Notes under the pieces: generated by a model
Seen by the model: only the letters and a program-made list of their open reading frames with translations
Database searches by the model: none
Told to the model about the DNA's origin: nothing
In this document: positions 1 to 7,947 of the stretch, piece after piece
How positions within the stretch are numbered: position 1 is the stretch's first letter
How the letters are laid out: every line of letters starts with the position of its first letter
DNA from: Muricoccus roseus
Lineage (GTDB): Bacteria; Pseudomonadota; Alphaproteobacteria; Acetobacterales; Acetobacteraceae
Length of the DNA: 64,000 nt
NCBI RefSeq assembly: GCF_900141905.1
Contig: NZ_FQZF01000030.1
Location: 1-64,000, forward strand
Reading direction: 5' to 3'
Program-made: the position numbers and the translations under genes

Positions 1-88
1 TCCCCCGCATCATCAACCCCGCGGTTGCCCTGCGGAGGTGAATCATGTTCCTCAAATCGCGTCGAGGGCCGACTTCTTCAGCAACCTG

Positions 89-1000
89 CTAAAGGGGGTT
101 GTCCTCGGGCGTGGCAGCCGCCGCGGCTGCCTCCGCCTCGGGGACCGTCTGCGGCGCCGGGCGCGTCACGCGGCGATAGGCGGCCCGCCGCGCGCCGGGC
201 ACGTCCAGCCCATAGGGATCCGGATGCAGCAGGACGCGCCCGGCCGGGTCCGGCCAGGCAGTCAGATAGGCGAGCGAGACCTGCACCTCCTGCGCCGGCA
301 CGAGTTCCAGCGTGCGCCCAGTGGCCAGCCGGGCCTGCACCGCCGCGGGGGTCTGGTCCAGCATCCAGGCCGTCAGCTCCCGGATTCGCTCCACACGCAC
401 GCAGCCATGCGAAATGGCCCGCGCCTGGCGGGCGAAGGCCGCGGGGCTATTCGTGCCATGCAGGAAGATGCCGTCGGAATCGTACAGCCCGATCCGGATC
501 GGCCCCAGCGGGTTGGTCGGTCCCGGGGGCTGGATCAGCCGCCCGTTCACCACGCGAAAGCCGGTGATCCCGGTGGCCCGCACCTCCGGCTCGATGCTCG
601 CAGGCACGTACCACGGAGGATTGCAGCGGGCCGAGGTGACGAAGGTGGCGAGCTGCGGCGTGGCCGTCCGCCGCGCCCCGACGATGACGCGCGACCGCAT
701 CACCTCCCGCCCGCTGTCATAGGCGATCAGCTCGGCGGCCGCGATGTTTACCAGGATCAGCCGCCCCGCCGAGAGGTCCACCGCCAGGTCGCCCAGCCGC
801 TCCAGCGTGCGGTCGATGGCCACCCGCCCGGTCCGGTTCGCCGCCGGCAGCGCCAGCCGCGCGCGGCGCAGATGCTCGCGCATGTCGATGACCGGAGCCG
901 CGACCATGCCCTGGGCGGAAGCCCTTCCCGGGCGAAGCAGGCCGAACGGGGCGGAGGCGAGGAGGAGGGCACGCGTCAGGGAACGGCGGGTCGGGTGCAT
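89..1000 (-). CDS. L,D-transpeptidase (YkuD family), exported
   Basis: Probable periplasmic L,D-transpeptidase that crosslinks peptidoglycan or attaches proteins to it. From the ATG at 1000 the protein has 303 residues. Its N-terminus has a twin-arginine-like stretch (TRRSLTRALLLASA) followed by an AQG cleavage region near residue 30. The YkuD core includes NPPWYVPASI (about residues 127-136), the substrate-pocket segment around PGPTNPLG, His181 in HGT, and the catalytic SHGCVRV motif with Cys200. The C-terminal tail is Ala/Glu-rich. An ATG at 1027 is also in frame; neither start has a clear Shine-Dalgarno, and the twin-arginine position favours 1000. It converges on nothing visible to the left and is transcribed in the same direction as the Wsp operon, but is separated from it. 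Physiological substrate unknown. Confidence 0.88.
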   Translation of the reverse strand: MHPTRRSLTRALLLASAPFGLLRPGRASAQGMVAAPVIDMREHLRRARLALPAANRTGRVAIDRTLERLGDLAVDLSAGRLILVNIAAAELIAYDSGREVMRSRVIVGARRTATPQLATFVTSARCNPPWYVPASIEPEVRATGITGFRVVNGRLIQPPGPTNPLGPIRIGLYDSDGIFLHGTNSPAAFARQARAISHGCVRVERIRELTAWMLDQTPAAVQARLATGRTLELVPAQEVQVSLAYLTAWPDPAGRVLLHPDPYGLDVPGARRAAYRRVTRPAPQTVPEAEAAAAAATPEDNPL

Positions 1001-1130
1001 GGTCGAGCCAAATGGAGAGGCGTTCATGTTAACAGATGACGATGAATGAACCGCTAGGTGCCGGCCCGGTTCCATGCCATCGCGGCCGAGCAAAATCCTG
1101 CGATCCCGCCCGTTTCCGGGCCCCCTGTCG

Positions 1131-2159
1131 CTAGGCCACCCCTTCCGGCATCATCGTCGCCCGGTTCCGCCCCGCCGCCTTCGATTGGTAGAGCGCCTTG
1201 TCCGCCGCATCCACGAGCCGGATGGGGGAGGTGTCCGCCTCCGGCACCGCCAGGGCGCCTCCGACGCTGATCGTGACATGCCCGGCCACCCGCGAGGCCA
1301 GATGCGGCACCCGCAGCCGCTCAATGCTCCGGCACAGGCCCGTTCCCAGCTCCTCCGTCCGCCCGGGCGTGGCATCGGCGAGCACCATGACGAACTCCTC
1401 GCCGCCGAAGCGCGCCGCGAGGTCGGAGGATTGGCGGCAATGCGCCTGGATAGCCTCCGCCACCGTCTTCAGCACCTCGTCCCCGGCCAGGTGGCCGTAA
1501 TGGTCGTTGTAGCGCTTGAACTCGTCCACATCGATCATCATCACCGCAATCGGGCTACCCTCCCGCGCCGCCCGCGCCCATTCCGCGGCCAGGTACTCGT
1601 CGAAATAGCGGCGGTTGCTGAGGCCGGTGAGCCCGTCCACCTTCGTCAGCCGCTGCAGCTCGAGATTCGCCGCCATCAGGTGCCGCTGGCTCTCGCGCAG
1701 CGCGGCATAGGCCTCGTCGCGCTGCAGCTGGTTCAGATAGGCGCGGGAATGGTAGCGGACGCGGGCGATCAGCTCGAGCCGGTCGGGCAGCTTCACCAGG
1801 TAGTCGTTGGCGCCCACGGCGAAGGCCTCGCTCTTCACCGCCGCCTCCTCCTTGGTGGAGAGCACGATCACCGGGATGTCCCGCGTCGCCGGGGACTGGC
1901 GGTACTGCCGCACCAGGTCCAGCCCGTTCACGCCCGGCATGACAAGGTCCTGCAGGATCACCGTCGGCCGCACCTCCGCCGCCACCTTCAGCGCGGTGTT
2001 CGGATCGGAGCAGTAGTGGAACCCGATGCTCGGCTGGCTCGCCAGGATGCGGCGCAGCGCCTCGCCGATCATCAGCTGGTCGTCCACCAGCAGCACCATG
2101 ATCGCATCCTCGTCCGGCGGGCGGGGGCCCATCGCGCCGTGCTGGAAATCGGTGTTCAT
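1131..2159 (-). CDS. wspR: WspR: response regulator diguanylate cyclase
   Basis: Output enzyme of the Wsp system; makes c-di-GMP from two GTP when phosphorylated by WspE. Residues 20-135 form a receiver domain (acidic pair DD at 26-27, phosphoacceptor Asp71 in QDLVMP, Lys123). A coiled stalk follows around residues 140-172. The GGDEF domain carries DGLTGLSNRR and the active-site GGEEF at 252-256. The autoinhibitory I-site position that reads RSSD in Pseudomonas WspR reads QSSD here (residues 243-246), with an Arg one place upstream, so product inhibition may be changed. It is the last gene of the operon; its ATG overlaps the wspF stop by four bases. The 342-residue length is typical for WspR. 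Confidence 0.95.
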   Translation of the reverse strand: MNTDFQHGAMGPRPPDEDAIMVLLVDDQLMIGEALRRILASQPSIGFHYCSDPNTALKVAAEVRPTVILQDLVMPGVNGLDLVRQYRQSPATRDIPVIVLSTKEEAAVKSEAFAVGANDYLVKLPDRLELIARVRYHSRAYLNQLQRDEAYAALRESQRHLMAANLELQRLTKVDGLTGLSNRRYFDEYLAAEWARAAREGSPIAVMMIDVDEFKRYNDHYGHLAGDEVLKTVAEAIQAHCRQSSDLAARFGGEEFVMVLADATPGRTEELGTGLCRSIERLRVPHLASRVAGHVTISVGGALAVPEADTSPIRLVDAADKALYQSKAAGRNRATMMPEGVA

Positions 2160-3220
2160 CGCATCGGTTCCTTCCCGGCCTGGCGGGCCATGGCGGTCAT
2201 CAATCCTGCGGCGATGTGGGGCAGGGGGAGGATCTCGGCGGCCGCGCCGATCTCGGCCGCCGCCTTCGGCATGCCGTAGACGGCGCTGGTCGCCCGATCC
2301 TGGGCGATGGTGTGCCAGCCCCTGCCGCGCATGGCCTTCAACCCTTGCGCCCCGTCGCGCCCCATGCCGGTGAGCAGCACGCCCACCGCATCGCCCTTCC
2401 AGCGTTCGGCGACGCTATGGAAGAACACGTCCACCGAGGGGCGGTAGACATAGTCTCGCGGCTCGGCCGCATAGCCGAGCTGCGCCGCCGCCTTCAGCAG
2501 CAGATGGTCCTCGCTCCCGGCCAGCAGCACCGTGCCGGGCCGCAGCGCGTCACCCTCCCGCGCCAGCCGCACGGGCATAGGCGCCTGCTCGGCCAGCCAG
2601 GCCGCCATCCCCTCCGCGAAGCGCTCGTCCACATGCTGGATCACCACGACGGGCGCCGGAAAATCCGCGGGCAGGCCGCGCAGCAGCGTCGCCAGCGCCG
2701 CCGGCCCACCCGCCGAGGCGCCGATCGCCACCAGGGGCTGCCGCAGCCCCGGCGCCGCCCCGGCCGGCCGCAGCGCCGCCGCGGCCCCGCCCGGCTCCCG
2801 CACCAGGCGCCCGATCGCCGTGATCTTGCGCAGGAGCGGCGCCGCCCCCTCGCGCGGGTCGCCCAGGCCGAGATGCGGCGTGTCCACCGCATCGAGCGCG
2901 CCATGTCCCATCGCCTCGAACACGCGGGAGACATTGGCATCCACGCTCGCCGTCACCAGCAGGATGGCGCAGGGCGTCTCGGCCATGATCCGCCGCGTGG
3001 CCTCCACCCCGTCCATGCCTGGCATGACCAGGTCCATCAGCACCAGGTCCGGCAGGTCGGTCCGGCAGAGCGCCACCGCCTCCGCCCCGCCCGGCGCAGT
3101 CCATGCCACGCGGTGCTCGGGCGCCAGAGCCAGCACCCGGCGCAACACCTCCGCCGCCATGGGCATGTCGTTGACGATCCCTATCCGCAAGGTGGCATCC
3201 CCGCTTCGCGCCCCGCTCAT
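2156..3220 (-). CDS. wspF: WspF: CheB-type protein-glutamate methylesterase
   Basis: Methylesterase and deamidase for the WspA receptor; in the known system its loss locks WspR in the active state. The receiver domain covers residues 10-125 with phosphoacceptor Asp63 (LVLMDLVMPGMDG). The catalytic domain spans about 160-345 and shows the triad Ser169 (GASAGG), His196 (IQHVDERF) and Asp289 (GMGRDGAQGL). The length of 354 residues is normal. It lies 16 bases downstream of wspE and overlaps wspR by four bases, so translation is probably coupled. The presence of the full triad argues for a functional adaptation arm. Confidence 0.95.
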   Translation of the reverse strand: MSGARSGDATLRIGIVNDMPMAAEVLRRVLALAPEHRVAWTAPGGAEAVALCRTDLPDLVLMDLVMPGMDGVEATRRIMAETPCAILLVTASVDANVSRVFEAMGHGALDAVDTPHLGLGDPREGAAPLLRKITAIGRLVREPGGAAAALRPAGAAPGLRQPLVAIGASAGGPAALATLLRGLPADFPAPVVVIQHVDERFAEGMAAWLAEQAPMPVRLAREGDALRPGTVLLAGSEDHLLLKAAAQLGYAAEPRDYVYRPSVDVFFHSVAERWKGDAVGVLLTGMGRDGAQGLKAMRGRGWHTIAQDRATSAVYGMPKAAAEIGAAAEILPLPHIAAGLMTAMARQAGKEPMR

Positions 3221-3236
3221 GGCGGCCGATCCGCCA

Positions 3237-5498
3237 TCACGGCTGGGCCTCGCCGATCAGTTCGGCCACAGCCTGAACGAGGGTCTCGTCGTGAAAGCTT
3301 CCCTTGGTCAGATAGTAGTCGGCCCCCGCCTCCAGCCCGCGGCGCCGGTCTTCCTCGCGGTCCTTGTAGGAGACGATCATCACCGGCAGGTCGCGCAGCC
3401 GGGGGTCGCGGCGGATCATCGTGACCAGCTCCATCCCGTCCATCCGCGGCATGTCCACATCGGTCACGACCAGGTCGAACCCGCCGGAACGGGCGGCGTT
3501 CCAACCATCCATCCCGTCCACCGCCACCTCCACCTCGTAGCCGCGCTGGGTCAGTAGCTTTCGCTCCAGCTCGCGGATGGTCAGCGAATCATCCACCACC
3601 AGCACGCGCCGGCGCGGCCGCCCCGCCGCCGGGCCGGCGGCGGCAACCCGGCCCAGCCGCCCGGCCGCGACAAGCTTCTCCACGCCCCGGATGAGATCCT
3701 CCACGTCGAGGATCAGCACCGGCGCGCCATCCTCCATCACCGCCGCCGCCGCCACCCCCGGGATCTTGCCCAGCCGCGCATCCAGCGGCCGCACCACCAG
3801 CTCCCGCCGGGCGAGCAGGCGGTCCACCGCCAGCCCGTAGCTGCTCCGCTGGTCGCCGATGACGACGACCGACACCTCCTCCCCGCCCAGCGCGGCCTCC
3901 GCCCCGCCGAGGAGCTGCCGCGAGTCGACCAGCCCCACCCGCCGGCCGTCGAGGTCGAAATGCTGCTGCCCCTCCAGAACCTCGATGGCGGCGCGCGGCA
4001 GCTTCATCGCCCGCTCGATCCCTGCCAGCGGCAGCGCATAGGGCTCGCCTCCGATCTCCACCATCAGGGTGCGGATCACCGACAGGGTGAGCGGCAGCTC
4101 GAAGCGGAAGCGCGTGCCCTGCCCCGCCGCGGTGGCCACGCGGACATTCCCCCGCACCTGCCGCGCTGCCGCCTGCACCGCATCCAGCCCCACCCCGCGC
4201 CCGGAGATCTCGGTCACCTCCGCCTTCATGCTGAAGCCGGGCAGGAAGAGGAATTCCAGAAGCTCCGCCTCGCTCAGCTGCACCACCGTCTCCGCGGGGG
4301 CCAGCCCCCGCGCCCGGACCGCCGCCCGCAGCGCCTCCAGGTCGATCCCCCGGCCGTCATCGGCGACGACGATCTGCAGCATCCCGGCATGGTGGCGGGC
4401 CTCCAGGCGGATCACCCCCTCCTCCGGCTTGGCCGCCGCCCGCCGCTCCTCCGGCGTCTCGATCCCATGGTCGATGGCGTTGCGCAGAAGATGCCCGAGC
4501 GGCGCATCCAGCCGCTCCAGGATGTCCCGGTCCACCGGCGTTCCACCGCCCAGGATCTCCAGCCGCACCTGCTTGCCCAGCTCGCGCCCGAGGTCCCGCA
4601 CGCTGCGCGCATAGCGCCGCACGCCATCCTCGAAGGGCCGCATCCGGCTGGCCAGCGCCTCGTCATACAGGCGGTGGGCGATCTGCAGCGCGCGGCGGTC
4701 GATCTCCTCGAATTCGGCCAGCCGCTCCGCCAGGCTCTCCTGGCAGGCCACCAGCCGCCCCCGCGCCGCTGCCAGGGCGGGCTGCACCGGCCCGGCCTCC
4801 TCCGGCGGCATCGCCTCGCGCAGCGCGTCGAAGGCACGGGCGGCGTCGAAATGCAGCCGGCGGAGCCGCATCAGCCGGTCGTTGAACGGCCGGAGCCGGC
4901 GCGCCTCCATCAGCGCCTCGCCCGCCAGCCCCAACAGCCGGCTGAGGCTCTCGGCCGTGATCCGCAGCATCCGCTCGGTGCCGTCGGTGCCCTCGGGCGC
5001 CGCGGGGCGCGTGGCGGCGGCAGGGGCGGGGGCGGCGCTCTCCTCCGGCGCAGGGGGAGCAGCGATGGGGGGAGGAGCCCCGGCAGGGGTTTCCCCCGCC
5101 ACGCCCAGCGCGGCGAGCAGCGCATCCACCTCGGCCCGCGCCGACCTCCCGGCCGCCTCCGGGCTCTCGGTCGCGCGCGCCATCGTGCCCAGCAGGTCGA
5201 CGCCGCGCAGCAGCAGGTCGATCTGCCCGCGCCGCAGCACCACCTTCCCGCGCTGGGCGGCGACGAAGAGGTCCTCCATCGCATGGGTGAGATCGACTGC
5301 CGGCGTCAGCTCGATGATCCGCGCCGCGCCCTTCAGCGAATGCGCGGCCCGCATGCAGGCCTCCAGCGGCGCCGCCGCCGAGGGGTCGCGCTCCAGCTCC
5401 AGCAGCCCCGCCGTCAGCGCCTGGCCATGCGTCTCCGCCTCCAGCCGGAACAGGTCCAGCAGCGAGAACTGGCTGTAATCCTCCCCGCCCCCGCTCAT
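3237..5498 (-). CDS. wspE: WspE: hybrid CheA histidine kinase with C-terminal receiver
   Basis: Kinase of the Wsp complex; phosphorylates WspR and WspF. The chosen ATG at 5498 overlaps the wspD stop (ATGA) and gives 753 residues, close to Pseudomonas WspE; the open frame continues upstream inside wspD but with non-homologous Ala/Arg-rich sequence. Order of domains: HPt (His53 in AAHSLKGAARI), a short proline/alanine linker (about 125-165), dimerisation and HATPase region (DHGIETPEERR, ADDGRGIDLEAL, SGRGVGLDAV), CheW-like domain, then a receiver with DDS and phosphoacceptor Asp680 (VVTDVDMPRMDG). The P2 domain typical of motility CheA proteins is absent, as in other WspE proteins. Confidence 0.95.
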   Translation of the reverse strand: MSGGGEDYSQFSLLDLFRLEAETHGQALTAGLLELERDPSAAAPLEACMRAAHSLKGAARIIELTPAVDLTHAMEDLFVAAQRGKVVLRRGQIDLLLRGVDLLGTMARATESPEAAGRSARAEVDALLAALGVAGETPAGAPPPIAAPPAPEESAAPAPAAATRPAAPEGTDGTERMLRITAESLSRLLGLAGEALMEARRLRPFNDRLMRLRRLHFDAARAFDALREAMPPEEAGPVQPALAAARGRLVACQESLAERLAEFEEIDRRALQIAHRLYDEALASRMRPFEDGVRRYARSVRDLGRELGKQVRLEILGGGTPVDRDILERLDAPLGHLLRNAIDHGIETPEERRAAAKPEEGVIRLEARHHAGMLQIVVADDGRGIDLEALRAAVRARGLAPAETVVQLSEAELLEFLFLPGFSMKAEVTEISGRGVGLDAVQAAARQVRGNVRVATAAGQGTRFRFELPLTLSVIRTLMVEIGGEPYALPLAGIERAMKLPRAAIEVLEGQQHFDLDGRRVGLVDSRQLLGGAEAALGGEEVSVVVIGDQRSSYGLAVDRLLARRELVVRPLDARLGKIPGVAAAAVMEDGAPVLILDVEDLIRGVEKLVAAGRLGRVAAAGPAAGRPRRRVLVVDDSLTIRELERKLLTQRGYEVEVAVDGMDGWNAARSGGFDLVVTDVDMPRMDGMELVTMIRRDPRLRDLPVMIVSYKDREEDRRRGLEAGADYYLTKGSFHDETLVQAVAELIGEAQP

Positions 5499-6193
5499 GC
5501 GATCCGCCGGTTCAGGCTGGCGAGCAGGAGCTCCCCATCGAGAAGCCCGACGCTCCGCCCCTCCCAGGACAGGACATGGCGCACATGGCTGGAGGCGGCC
5601 CGGGAAACCGTGTCGGGCGGCGGGGACAGCGCATCGGGCGCGTAGCGGTGCATCCCGTGCACCTCGTCCGCCGGAAAGACGAAGCGGCCCGCCTCGGGCC
5701 CGATCACCAGCAGGCGCCGCGTGCCCGTGCCGCCGCCCTGGGCCAGTGCCTCCAACCCCAGCAGCACCGAGAGGGAGACGCAGATCAGCAACGCGCCATG
5801 AATGTTCGTCACCCCGAGCACGACGCCGTCTCGCCGATGCGGCAGCGAATGCACCGGCCGCATCTCGGCCACCTCCTGCAGCATCCCCGTTGGCAGGGCC
5901 AGCCATTCAGCGCCGATGCGGAAGATCATCGCGGAACGCGCGGCCCTCGCCGCCTCCCGCCTGGCGAAGTCGAGCGAAAGACCGGACAGCGCGCTGCCCC
6001 GCGCGACATGCCCGGTCCACTCGGCCAGATACCCCTCGGGCGGCGGCCGGTCGAGCAGCGCCGCCGCGGCGCGGCCATGAGTGGGACAGTTGCGGCAATG
6101 CACATGCGCGCGCAACTCGGGGCAGGAGGCGTCCCCCGCGACTCCCACCCGCCCCCAGCAGGGATCGATCCCCGGATTCATCCCGGGCCCCAT
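5495..6193 (-). CDS. wspD: WspD: CheW-type coupling protein with Cys/His-rich N-terminus
   Basis: Scaffold linking the WspA receptor to the WspE kinase. The 232 residues comprise an N-terminal segment with a Cys/His cluster (CPELRAHVHCRNCPTHG, about residues 24-40), then a CheW domain from roughly residue 85 to the end (FRIGAEWLALPTGMLQEV, RRDGVVLGVTNIHGALL). That N-terminal cluster is characteristic of WspD-type CheW proteins and could bind a metal, although this is inference. It starts two bases after wspC and overlaps wspE by four bases. It is clearly different from the other CheW in the operon (wspB), which lacks the Cys cluster. Confidence 0.92.
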   Translation of the reverse strand: MGPGMNPGIDPCWGRVGVAGDASCPELRAHVHCRNCPTHGRAAAALLDRPPPEGYLAEWTGHVARGSALSGLSLDFARREAARAARSAMIFRIGAEWLALPTGMLQEVAEMRPVHSLPHRRDGVVLGVTNIHGALLICVSLSVLLGLEALAQGGGTGTRRLLVIGPEAGRFVFPADEVHGMHRYAPDALSPPPDTVSRAASSHVRHVLSWEGRSVGLLDGELLLASLNRRIA

Positions 6194-6195
6194 GC

Positions 6196-7473
6196 TCAGC
6201 CGGCGCTCCGCCGAGCGGCCCGGGCCATCCGGTCACGCAGCATCTGCGCCCCCGCATCGTCGCCGCCCTGTTCGAGCAGCAGGGCGAGATGCGCCAGCGC
6301 CTCCCCATGCTGCGGATCGAGGTAGAGCGCCTTGCGGTACTGCGCCACTGCCTCCGCCCGCCGCCCCTCGGCGTCGCGCAACAGGCCGAGCAGGTGGAAG
6401 GCATCGGCCGAGGGACCGCCCTCCCGGATGGCCGCCTCGCATTGCCGCACCGCCTCCGCCAGATGGCCGGCATCCGCCAGGCGCTGCGCCTCCGCGAGAC
6501 CCGCGCGCGGGGCGGGAGCCGGCCTGGGTATCGTCGCGGGAAGCACTGGCAGGGGAGACACCGCCACGGGCGGCGCCGGGCGGAAGGCACGCAGCGCCGG
6601 GGCCTGCTGCGGCATGGGTGGCAGCGACGGGATCGGCCGCAGGCGGCGCGGTGCGGCCTCCACCGGGCTGGCAACGGCCTGGAGGGATGTCCCGGGCGCC
6701 TTGCGGAAGGCGAAGGCCATGGGCAGCTTCAGCCAGACGAAGTCTCTTCGCGAGGGAAGCGCCGTCTCGGACGGGCCGAGGAACAGGAACCCCTCGGGCG
6801 CCAGCAGGCCGTGCAGCACCCGCAGCGCCGCCTCCTGCGTCGGGCGGTCGAAATAGATGAGCAGGTTGCGGCAGAAGATCACGTCATGCCCGCCGCCGCC
6901 GGGCAGGAAGCCCGGCTCCAGCAGGTTCCCCCGCAGGAAGCGCACGGGCCTCCGCACGGCCTCGGAGGGGCGGAACCCGCCCTCCGCCGCCTCGAAATGC
7001 CGCTCACGGAACCCGGTCTCCGCGCCGCGGAAGGCGTGGCGGCCATAGATGGCATGCTGCGCCCGCGCGATGGAGCGCGCGCTGACATCCACCGCATCGA
7101 TCGTGAAGCGGTCCAGCGGCACCCCGGCATCCAGCAGCGCCATGCTGATGGAATAGGGTTCCTCGCCCGTCGAGCAGGGCAGGCTCATCAGCCGGGTGCG
7201 CCGCCCGGAAGCGCTCCGCTCCCGCACCAGCCGGGCCATCACCTCGAAAGCGCCGGGGTCGCGGAAGAACCAGGTCTCCGGCACCACCACCGCCTCGACC
7301 AGCGCCTGCAGCTCCGCCGGGGATTGGCGCAGCAATGCGCCATAGGCCTCGACATCCTGCAGGTCGCAGGCTTCCTGCCGCGCCCGCACCGCGCGGCCGA
7401 CGCCGGAGCCGCCGAGCGACGCGGCATCCAGCCCGATCCGTTCCTTCAGCAGGGCCTCGATGGCGGCGAGCAT
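6196..7473 (-). CDS. wspC: WspC: CheR-type methyltransferase with TPR tail
   Basis: S-adenosylmethionine-dependent methyltransferase for glutamates on WspA. The N-terminal helical domain is followed by the CheR catalytic domain with VPETWFFRDPGAFE, the SAM-binding LPCSTGEEPYSISMALL and the VIFCRNLLIYFD motif. After a proline-rich linker (about residues 270-330) there are two or three TPR-like helices (AEAQRLADAGHLAEAVRQC, DAFHLLGLLRDAEGR, HGEALAHLALLLEQGG). A TPR tail is usual for WspC. The ATG at 7473 shares one base with the wspB stop (TGATG); a TTG three bases upstream is an alternative. Confidence 0.94.
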   Translation of the reverse strand: MLAAIEALLKERIGLDAASLGGSGVGRAVRARQEACDLQDVEAYGALLRQSPAELQALVEAVVVPETWFFRDPGAFEVMARLVRERSASGRRTRLMSLPCSTGEEPYSISMALLDAGVPLDRFTIDAVDVSARSIARAQHAIYGRHAFRGAETGFRERHFEAAEGGFRPSEAVRRPVRFLRGNLLEPGFLPGGGGHDVIFCRNLLIYFDRPTQEAALRVLHGLLAPEGFLFLGPSETALPSRRDFVWLKLPMAFAFRKAPGTSLQAVASPVEAAPRRLRPIPSLPPMPQQAPALRAFRPAPPVAVSPLPVLPATIPRPAPAPRAGLAEAQRLADAGHLAEAVRQCEAAIREGGPSADAFHLLGLLRDAEGRRAEAVAQYRKALYLDPQHGEALAHLALLLEQGGDDAGAQMLRDRMARAARRSAG

Positions 7474-7937
7474 CAACCGGCCTCCGCCGCCTGCTGGAAG
7501 AGCAGGTCCTTAACCTCCGCCGACAGCAGGGCCCGCGGGTCGATCCACTGGATCATCCCATCCGGGTCGGGCCGCACGGGCCCGAGAAGGGGAGCCTCGC
7601 CGCCGCCCACGCCAGGGTCCACGAAATCACCAGGCTCGCAGCGCAGTGTCTCCGTCGCATGCTCCAGGATCAGCCCGAGCCAGCGCGGCGTCCCGTCCGG
7701 CGTCCCATCGCGCAGAAGGACGATGCGCGTGCTGAGGCGCGAGGCGGCCGGCCGCCCCTGGGCCAGCGCGCTGAGGTCGATGACCGGTACCGGGGCCCCC
7801 CGATGGTCGATAAGGCCCGCGACCCCGCGGGGCGCCCCGGGCAGCGCCTTGATGCGGACCATCGGCAGCACCTCGCCGATCCGGCCAGCCTCGATCGCGT
7901 AACGGTCCTCCCCCAGCCGGAACAGAAGGAACAGCAT
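7473..7937 (-). CDS. wspB: WspB: CheW-type coupling protein
   Basis: Small CheW-domain adaptor of the Wsp array. Starting at the ATG at 7937 (MLFLLFRLGEDRYAIEAGRIGEV) it has 154 residues; the frame is open further upstream, but that part overlaps wspA and does not resemble CheW. The CheW fold is recognisable from GVAGLIDHRGAPVPVIDLSAL and the WLGLILEHATETL strand. It lies ten bases after wspA and touches wspC. The Wsp system uses two different CheW proteins, WspB and WspD, and both are present here. Confidence 0.92.
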   Translation of the reverse strand: MLFLLFRLGEDRYAIEAGRIGEVLPMVRIKALPGAPRGVAGLIDHRGAPVPVIDLSALAQGRPAASRLSTRIVLLRDGTPDGTPRWLGLILEHATETLRCEPGDFVDPGVGGGEAPLLGPVRPDPDGMIQWIDPRALLSAEVKDLLFQQAAEAG

Positions 7938-7947
7938 GCGCGCGCCG

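Noticed and set aside
44..91. 15-codon plus-strand frame MFLKSRRGPTSSATC with a strong GGAGGTG ribosome-binding site, faintly like the start of a Flp pilin
   Set aside because: Too short to judge, it overlaps the stop codon of the convergent L,D-transpeptidase gene, and no pilin hydrophobic segment follows in any frame. Could be a decayed start or chance.
3237..5906. 889-codon version of wspE starting inside wspD
   Set aside because: The extra 136 residues are an out-of-frame shadow of wspD; the ATG at 5498 overlaps the wspD stop and gives the family-typical length.
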